Shown here in pieces: positions 59,042-64,000 of a DNA stretch of 64,000 nt. This DNA is from Vogesella oryzae. Lineage in GTDB: Bacteria > Pseudomonadota > Gammaproteobacteria > Burkholderiales > Chromobacteriaceae. Within the stretch, counting starts at the first letter, position 1; each line of letters starts with the position of its first letter. Below the pieces are notes generated by a model. That model ran no database searches and was not told where the DNA came from. It saw nothing but the letters and a program-made list of their open reading frames with translations. The DNA lies in the NCBI RefSeq assembly GCF_902829295.1, contig NZ_CADEPL010000010.1, positions 9,792 through 73,791 on the forward strand. The letters run 5' to 3'. The position numbers were made by a program, and so were the translations under genes.

Positions 59042-60928
59042 ATGCTGGAAAAAATGCTTTCCTTCTCGCGTCATCACAAGATGGCGCTGTTGATGCTGCT
59101 GGATGCGCTGCTGCTGCCGCTGGCGCTGTGGAGCGCGGTGTTGCTGCGCCTGGGCGGCAACTGGGATCCGAAGCTGGACCCGTATTTGTGGATTTTCGCG
59201 GTGCCGCCGCTGTGGGTGCTGCCGATCTTCATCAAGCTGGGGCTGTACCGCGCGGTGCTGAAGTTCCTTGACGACCGTATCGTCTACACCGTGTTCATCG
59301 GCGTGTCGCTGTCGGTGCTGGTGTTGATGGCGGTGGTGCTGATGGCCGGCATCGGCCCGATGCCGCGTACCGCCATCATCATCTTCTGGGTGTTCGCCAT
59401 GGCCTATATCGGTGGCAGCCGCTTCCTGCTGCGCGGGGTGGTGCGCCGTATCGACGCGCTGGATGCGCCGCGGCGGCCGGTCATCATCTACGGCGCCGGC
59501 CGTGCCGGCCTGCAGCTGATGGTGGCATTGCAGGAAGGCCGCGAATACCGGCCGATGGCGTTTGTCGACGATAACCCGCAGCTGTGGGGTCGTACCTACC
59601 GCGGCTTGATGGTGCATGACCCGAAAACGCTGGCCGAGCTGGTGGACGATACCGATGCGCAGCTGCTCCTGCTGGCGCTGCCGTCGGCCAGTCGTGGTCG
59701 CCACCGCCAGATACTGGAGCAGCTGGAAAGGCTGCACGTGCCGATCAAGCGGCTGCCGGGCATGGCCGACCTGGTGTCCGGCGAGGTGCGGGTGGACGAG
59801 CTGCGCGAGGTGGAGATCGAAGACCTGCTGGGCCGCGACCCGGTGCCGCCGCGTGGCGAGCTGCTGGCGGCTAACATCCGCGGCAAGGTGGTGATGGTTA
59901 CCGGTGCCGGCGGCTCCATCGGCTCCGAGCTGTGCCGGCAGATCGTCAAGCAGCAGCCGGCGCGCATCGTGTTGTTCGAGCTGACCGAATTCGCGCTGTA
60001 CAGCATCGACCAGGAGCTGGCGCGGCTGGCGCCGGCGGTGGAGCGGGTGCCGGTGCTGGGCACGGTTACCGACCTGTCACGGCTCACTTCGGTACTGCAG
60101 GTGTTCGCGGTGGAAACGGTGTACCACGCCGCCGCCTACAAGCATGTGCCGCTGGTGGAGCACAATCCGCTGGCCGGCATCGTCAACAATGCTTTCGGTA
60201 CCGATACCTGCGCGCGGGCGGCGGAAGCGGCCGGGGTGGCGACTTTTGTGCTGATTTCCACCGACAAGGCGGTGCGGCCAACCAATGTGATGGGCGCCAC
60301 CAAGCGGCTGGCGGAGCTGGCGCTGCAGGCGCGCCATGCCGCCGGCAGCCGCACCCGTTTTGTGATGGTGCGCTTTGGCAATGTGCTGGGCAGCTCCGGC
60401 TCGGTGGTGCCGCTGTTCAAGCGCCAGATTGCCGCCGGCGGCCCGGTGACGCTGACCCATCCGGACATCACCCGTTACTTCATGACCATCCCCGAGGCGG
60501 CGCAACTGGTGATCCAGGCCGGCGCGATGGGCGAGGGCGGCGACGTGTTCGTGCTGGACATGGGCGAGCCGGTGAAGATCGCCGACCTGGCGCGACGCAT
60601 GGTGCATCTGTCCGGGCTGGAAGTGCGCGACGAGCACAATCCGCATGGCGATATCGAGATTCGCTGCACCGGCCTGCGTCCGGGCGAGAAGCTGTACGAG
60701 GAGCTGCTGATCGGCGACGGCGTGCTGGCCACCGACCACCCGCGCATCATGCGTGCGCAGGAGTACCACCTGCCGGCCGCCGAGCTGGATCAATACCTGG
60801 CGCAGCTGGCGAGCGCCTGTGAACAGCTGGACGCGCCGCGGGCGTTTGCCCTGCTGCAGGAGGTGGTGCACGAGTTCAAGGCGGCCGAGCGCACTGTGGA
60901 CTGGATCAGTCTGGCCCGCCAGGGCTGA
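59042..60928 (+). CDS. UDP-GlcNAc 4,6-dehydratase, PglF/WbpM/CapD-type
   Basis: Makes UDP-4-keto-6-deoxy-GlcNAc, the precursor of bacillosamine and related sugars. 628 residues: four N-terminal membrane helices, a first CoA-binding-like Rossmann domain (VIIYGAGRAGLQLM), and the C-terminal SDR domain with VTGAGGSIGSELC, ISTDKAVRPTN and the MGATK catalytic pair in which Met replaces Tyr, as in WbpM and PglF. Last gene of the glycan locus. Confidence 0.92.
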   Translation: MLEKMLSFSRHHKMALLMLLDALLLPLALWSAVLLRLGGNWDPKLDPYLWIFAVPPLWVLPIFIKLGLYRAVLKFLDDRIVYTVFIGVSLSVLVLMAVVLMAGIGPMPRTAIIIFWVFAMAYIGGSRFLLRGVVRRIDALDAPRRPVIIYGAGRAGLQLMVALQEGREYRPMAFVDDNPQLWGRTYRGLMVHDPKTLAELVDDTDAQLLLLALPSASRGRHRQILEQLERLHVPIKRLPGMADLVSGEVRVDELREVEIEDLLGRDPVPPRGELLAANIRGKVVMVTGAGGSIGSELCRQIVKQQPARIVLFELTEFALYSIDQELARLAPAVERVPVLGTVTDLSRLTSVLQVFAVETVYHAAAYKHVPLVEHNPLAGIVNNAFGTDTCARAAEAAGVATFVLISTDKAVRPTNVMGATKRLAELALQARHAAGSRTRFVMVRFGNVLGSSGSVVPLFKRQIAAGGPVTLTHPDITRYFMTIPEAAQLVIQAGAMGEGGDVFVLDMGEPVKIADLARRMVHLSGLEVRDEHNPHGDIEIRCTGLRPGEKLYEELLIGDGVLATDHPRIMRAQEYHLPAAELDQYLAQLASACEQLDAPRAFALLQEVVHEFKAAERTVDWISLARQG

Positions 60929-60944
60929 GTACCATCGCTACAAC

Positions 60945-60971
60945 ACCCCGCCCATGCCGGCGGGGTTTTTT
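60945..60971 (+). terminator. Terminator of the glycan locus
   Basis: ACCCCGCC, a CATGCC loop and GGCGGGGT followed by TTTTT, 17 bp after the dehydratase stop. Confidence 0.88.
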
Positions 60972-61015
60972 GCGCCATCAGGGAAAGCGATAGCTGGCAA
61001 GCTCCGCATTTTCTG

Positions 61016-61086
61016 CTTTAATCCCACCCCTTCACGACGGGAGGCCGCAGTTTCCCGCGATGAAGACCGGTCCCCGCCGGTTTTTT
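61016..61086 (+). promoter_or_regulatory. Possible dctA leader attenuator
   Basis: A TTTAAT -10-like box (61016-61021) is followed about 50 nt later by ACCGG-TCCCCG-CCGGT and TTTTT (61066-61086), a weak terminator before the symporter gene. No clear -35 box. The rest of the 239-bp gap holds no gene. Confidence 0.35.
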
Positions 61087-61167
61087 CAGGCCCCGCAGAG
61101 GGCCGAAGACACAACGACTTCACACTACAAAGGGGGTTTTTCGTGATGACAGCACAGGGAAACCACC

Positions 61168-62481
61168 GTGAAAATCAACCGACTTACCGCCATGATTCTG
61201 GCAGCCATGCTGCTGGGTATCGTCGCCGGCTATGGCTGGCGTGAATATGCCGGCAGCCCGGAGGCCATCAACGCCTTCGCTGACCAGCTTTCCATTCTGA
61301 CCGACATCTTCCTGCGCCTGATCAAGATGATCATCGCGCCGCTGGTGTTCTCCACCCTGGTGGTAGGCATCGCGCGCATGGGCGACTCCGCCACCGTTGG
61401 CCGCATCGGCGCCAAAACCATGGGCTGGTTCGTGACCGCGTCTTTCGTGTCGCTGTCGCTGGGCCTGATCATGGTCAATCTGCTCAAGCCGGGCGTAGGG
61501 CTGGGCCTGCCGCTGCCGGACGTGGCCGCCAGTTCCGGTATCGAGAAGGGCGCGCTGACGCTGAAGGACTTCATCGGTCACCTGATTCCGAAGAGCGTGT
61601 TCGATGCGCTGGCCAAGAACGAGATCCTGTCCATCGTGGTGTTCTCGGTATTCTTCGGCACCGCCGCTGCCGCCGTCGGCGACAAGGCCAAGGGGCTGAT
61701 CGACGCCATCGATGCCGTGGCGCACATCATGCTGAAAGTCACCGGCTATGTGATGAACTTCGCGCCGTTCGCGGTGTTCGCGGCGATTGCCAGCATGGTG
61801 GCCAAGGAAGGCTTGGGCATCCTGTCGACCTACGGCAGCTTCATGGCGCAGTTCTATCTGACGCTGGGCATGCTGTGGCTGTGCCTGCTGCTGATGGGCA
61901 GCGTGTTCCTCAAGCGCCGCGTGTTCGAACTGCTGGTGGCGGTACGTGAACCGGCACTGCTGGCGTTCTCCACCGCCAGCTCCGAAGCCGCCTACCCGAA
62001 GACCCTCGATCGCCTGAAGCGTTTCGGTTGCAGCGACCGCATCGCCAGCTTCGTGCTGCCGATGGGCTACTCGTTCAACCTCGATGGCTCGATGATCTAC
62101 TGCACTTTTGCCAGTATCTTCATTGCCCAGGCCTATGGCATCAACCTGTCGCTGTCGCAGGAAATCACCATGATGCTGATCCTGATGGTGACCTCCAAGG
62201 GCATGGCCGGCGTGCCGCGCGCCTCGCTGGTGGTGATTGCCGCCACCCTGGCACAGTTCAATATTCCGGAAGCCGGCCTGCTGCTGCTGCTGGGCGTGGA
62301 TCACTTCCTCGACATGGGCCGTTCCGCTACCAACGTGCTGGGTAACGCGCTGGCTGCCAGCGTGGTGGCCAAGAGCGAGAACGCGCTGGGTGCCGCCCAG
62401 CCGGAGCTGGACGAAGACGACGATATCGATCCGGAACCGCGTCAGGAACTGGAGCCGGCATTCGCCAAACAGCAGGCCTGA
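61168..62481 (+). CDS. Dicarboxylate/amino acid:cation symporter (GltP/DctA family)
   Basis: Imports C4-dicarboxylates or acidic amino acids with cations. 437 residues from a GTG at 61168 (MKINRLTAMILAAMLLGIV). Family landmarks: serine-rich AFSTASSEAAYP hairpin, GYSFNLDGSMIY, VTSKGMAGVPRASL and DHFLDMGRSATNVLGN. Proximity to aspA favours aspartate or C4-dicarboxylate. An acidic C-terminal tail (ELDEDDDIDPEP) is noticeable. Confidence 0.92.
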   Translation: MKINRLTAMILAAMLLGIVAGYGWREYAGSPEAINAFADQLSILTDIFLRLIKMIIAPLVFSTLVVGIARMGDSATVGRIGAKTMGWFVTASFVSLSLGLIMVNLLKPGVGLGLPLPDVAASSGIEKGALTLKDFIGHLIPKSVFDALAKNEILSIVVFSVFFGTAAAAVGDKAKGLIDAIDAVAHIMLKVTGYVMNFAPFAVFAAIASMVAKEGLGILSTYGSFMAQFYLTLGMLWLCLLLMGSVFLKRRVFELLVAVREPALLAFSTASSEAAYPKTLDRLKRFGCSDRIASFVLPMGYSFNLDGSMIYCTFASIFIAQAYGINLSLSQEITMMLILMVTSKGMAGVPRASLVVIAATLAQFNIPEAGLLLLLGVDHFLDMGRSATNVLGNALAASVVAKSENALGAAQPELDEDDDIDPEPRQELEPAFAKQQA

Positions 62482-62505
62482 TCGCCGCTGTTACGCTGTG
62501 CCGAC

Positions 62506-62529
62506 AAGCCGCCTGCGGGCGGCTTTTTT
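62506..62529 (+). terminator. Terminator after the symporter
   Basis: AAGCCGCC-TGCG-GGCGGCTT with six T in all. A single motif copy (GCGGCCAA, 62556-62563) lies between it and the LysR gene. Confidence 0.88.
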
Positions 62530-62581
62530 GCGTCTGGCGCGCAGTGGTGTAGCATGCGGCCAACTTGTGCTGGAGTCCCCG

Positions 62582-63493
62582 ATGGATACCCGCTGGCTGG
62601 AAGATTTTCTGCTGTTGGCCGAGACCGGCAGCTTCACCCGTTCGGCCGAGCTGCGCCACCTGACGCAGCCGGCGTTCTCGCGCCGCATCAAGTCGCTGGA
62701 AAGCTGGCTGGGGGCCGACCTGATCGACCGCACCACCTGGCCGACGCAGCTGACGCCGGCCGGCGAGATGCTGCGCGAGAAGGCGCGCGTGCTGGTGGGC
62801 GAGCTGAGCAGCACCCGCAGCCAGTTGCGCGCGCTGCAGGCGGCCGATGCCGCCACACTGACGCTGGCGGTGCCGCATACTTTGTCGTTCGGTTTCGTGC
62901 CGCGCTGGCTGGCCGAGGAGCACGAGGCGGTCAGCGAGATATCCTGGCGGCTGCTGGCGCACAACGTCCACGACGCGGTAGTGGCACTGGCCGAAGGCAA
63001 CGCCGACCTGATGCTGTGCTACCACCATCCGCGCCATCCGGTGGAATTGCCCGCCGAGCGCTACCAGGCGCTGGTGCTGGGCAGCGAGACGCTGCGGCCG
63101 TTCACCCGCCAGCTGCCGGACGGTACGGCGGAGTGGCAACTGCCGGGCGAGGAACGCTTGCCGATTCCGTTTCTGGCCTACGGCCCGAACGCCTATTTCC
63201 ACCGCATGGTCGAGCTGATCCTGGAACGGGCGGCCACGCCGGCGGCGCTGCAGCGCTGCTTCGAAACCGATATGGCCGAAGGGCTGAAAGCCATGGTGCT
63301 GGAAGGGCACGGCATGGCGTTCCTGCCGCAGAGTGCCGTCAAGCGCGAGCTGGATGGCGGGCAGTTGACGCTGGCCGGCGACGATGACTGGTCGCTGCAG
63401 ATGGAAATCCGCGTTTATCGCGACGCGCGCCGCGAGTTGCCGGCGCTGGATGCCTTGTGGCAACGCCTGGCCGCGCGGTACCCGGCGGTGTAA
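62582..63493 (+). CDS. LysR-family regulator, HypT/QseD-like
   Basis: 303 residues from the ATG at 62582 (MDTRWLEDFLLLAETGSFTR), with the winged-helix HLTQPAFSRRIKSLESWLGADLIDR and a C-terminal effector domain. The sequence pattern (TRWLEDFLLL, TQPAFSRRI, LTLAVPHTLSFGFVP) resembles E. coli HypT/QseD. Homologues sit next to aspA in Pseudomonas, so control of the adjacent aspA and perhaps the symporter is likely. Effector unknown. Confidence 0.88.
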   Translation: MDTRWLEDFLLLAETGSFTRSAELRHLTQPAFSRRIKSLESWLGADLIDRTTWPTQLTPAGEMLREKARVLVGELSSTRSQLRALQAADAATLTLAVPHTLSFGFVPRWLAEEHEAVSEISWRLLAHNVHDAVVALAEGNADLMLCYHHPRHPVELPAERYQALVLGSETLRPFTRQLPDGTAEWQLPGEERLPIPFLAYGPNAYFHRMVELILERAATPAALQRCFETDMAEGLKAMVLEGHGMAFLPQSAVKRELDGGQLTLAGDDDWSLQMEIRVYRDARRELPALDALWQRLAARYPAV

Positions 63494-63512
63494 ACCGCAC
63501 GGAGGCAGCAGG

Positions 63513-63536
63513 TTGGCCGCAGATGCGGCCTTTTTT
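63513..63536 (+). terminator. Terminator after the LysR gene, built on the dispersed motif
   Basis: TTGGCCGCAGATGCGGCC and TTTTTT: GGCCGCA pairs with TGCGGCC over GA, followed by six T. A motif copy supplies the left arm. Confidence 0.82.
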
Positions 63537-63563
63537 GCGTCTGGCACCATGTTTTTGCCGATG

Positions 63564-63578
63564 ATGCAAATCCTGCAT
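63564..63578. promoter_or_regulatory. Candidate LysR-type operator before aspA
   Basis: ATGCA-N5-TGCAT is a dyad that contains a T-N11-A pattern, the usual core of LysR sites, between the LysR gene and aspA. A weak TTGGCG/TACATT pair follows. Inferred from position and symmetry only. Confidence 0.35.
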
Positions 63579-63662
63579 GGGTCGATCGGCATTCGGAATT
63601 GGCGGTGATCTGGTGGCTGGCGCTACATTGCGCAGCACCCAACACCACCAAGAACACACACC

Positions 63663-64000
<338 letters not shown>

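Noticed and set aside
45755-60928. Recent horizontal acquisition of the glycan locus
   Set aside because: GC content and codon use look like the neighbouring chromosomal genes, the local dispersed motif is abundant in it, and there are no mobile elements or flanking repeats.

Overview
This window is a chromosome segment from a betaproteobacterium, most likely of the order Neisseriales and close to Chromobacterium or Vogesella. The assignment rests on gene order (tRNA-Thr, tuf, tRNA-Trp, secE, nusG, then the ribosomal operons, with rpsJ at the end of the str operon and infA after secY), on protein sequence character, and on high GC outside the ribosomal genes. No insertion sequence, prophage, CRISPR array or replication origin was seen.

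Positions 1-31.8 kb hold the translation and transcription core, all on the + strand: tuf, tRNA-Trp, secE-nusG, rplKA, two tRNA-Thr genes, rplJL, rpoBC, the str operon (rpsL, rpsG, fusA, a second tuf, rpsJ), the S10 operon (rplC to rpsQ), the spc operon (rplN to rpmJ) and the alpha operon (rpsM to rplQ). Good sigma70 promoters are visible before rplK, rpsL, rplC, rplN and rpsM, several of them intertwined with hairpins. A chemotaxis receptor gene follows at 32-33.7 kb.

Positions 33.7-41 kb run mainly on the - strand: miaB, a YciI-like gene, a small lipoprotein gene, phoH, ybeY, corC and lnt (RNA modification, RNA maturation and lipoprotein acylation), preceded by a CPA2 antiporter gene. A short conserved-type gene, two tandem tRNA-Met genes with their own promoter, a MidA-type methyltransferase, a divergent pteridine-reductase-like gene, ttcA and a spermidine-synthase-like gene lead to 45.6 kb.

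Positions 45.7-60.9 kb are one large + strand glycan locus. It has wbpB/wbpD/wbpE-type genes for a 2,3-diacetamido uronic acid, a Wzx-type flippase, three GT4-like glycosyltransferases, an O-acetyltransferase and an acyltransferase-3 protein, a second and a third DegT-type aminotransferase, a PglC-type initiating transferase and a PglF/WbpM-type 4,6-dehydratase. No polymerase, chain-length regulator or ligase was found, so it resembles a protein-glycosylation (pgl-like) locus as much as an O-antigen locus. Two small membrane proteins (DUF3147-like and DUF1345-like) are embedded in it. The window ends with a GltP/DctA-type symporter, a LysR regulator and the start of aspA, a likely aspartate/C4-dicarboxylate module.

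The most unusual feature is a dispersed motif, TGCGGCCAAC (extended TGCGGCCAACSTT). By eye it occurs about 30 times. It is single inside genes and mostly arranged as inverted pairs (hairpins, including perfect 20 to 26 bp palindromes) between genes. This is the distribution shown by DNA uptake sequences in Neisseria and Pasteurellaceae, but the motif is unrelated to the Neisseria DUS.
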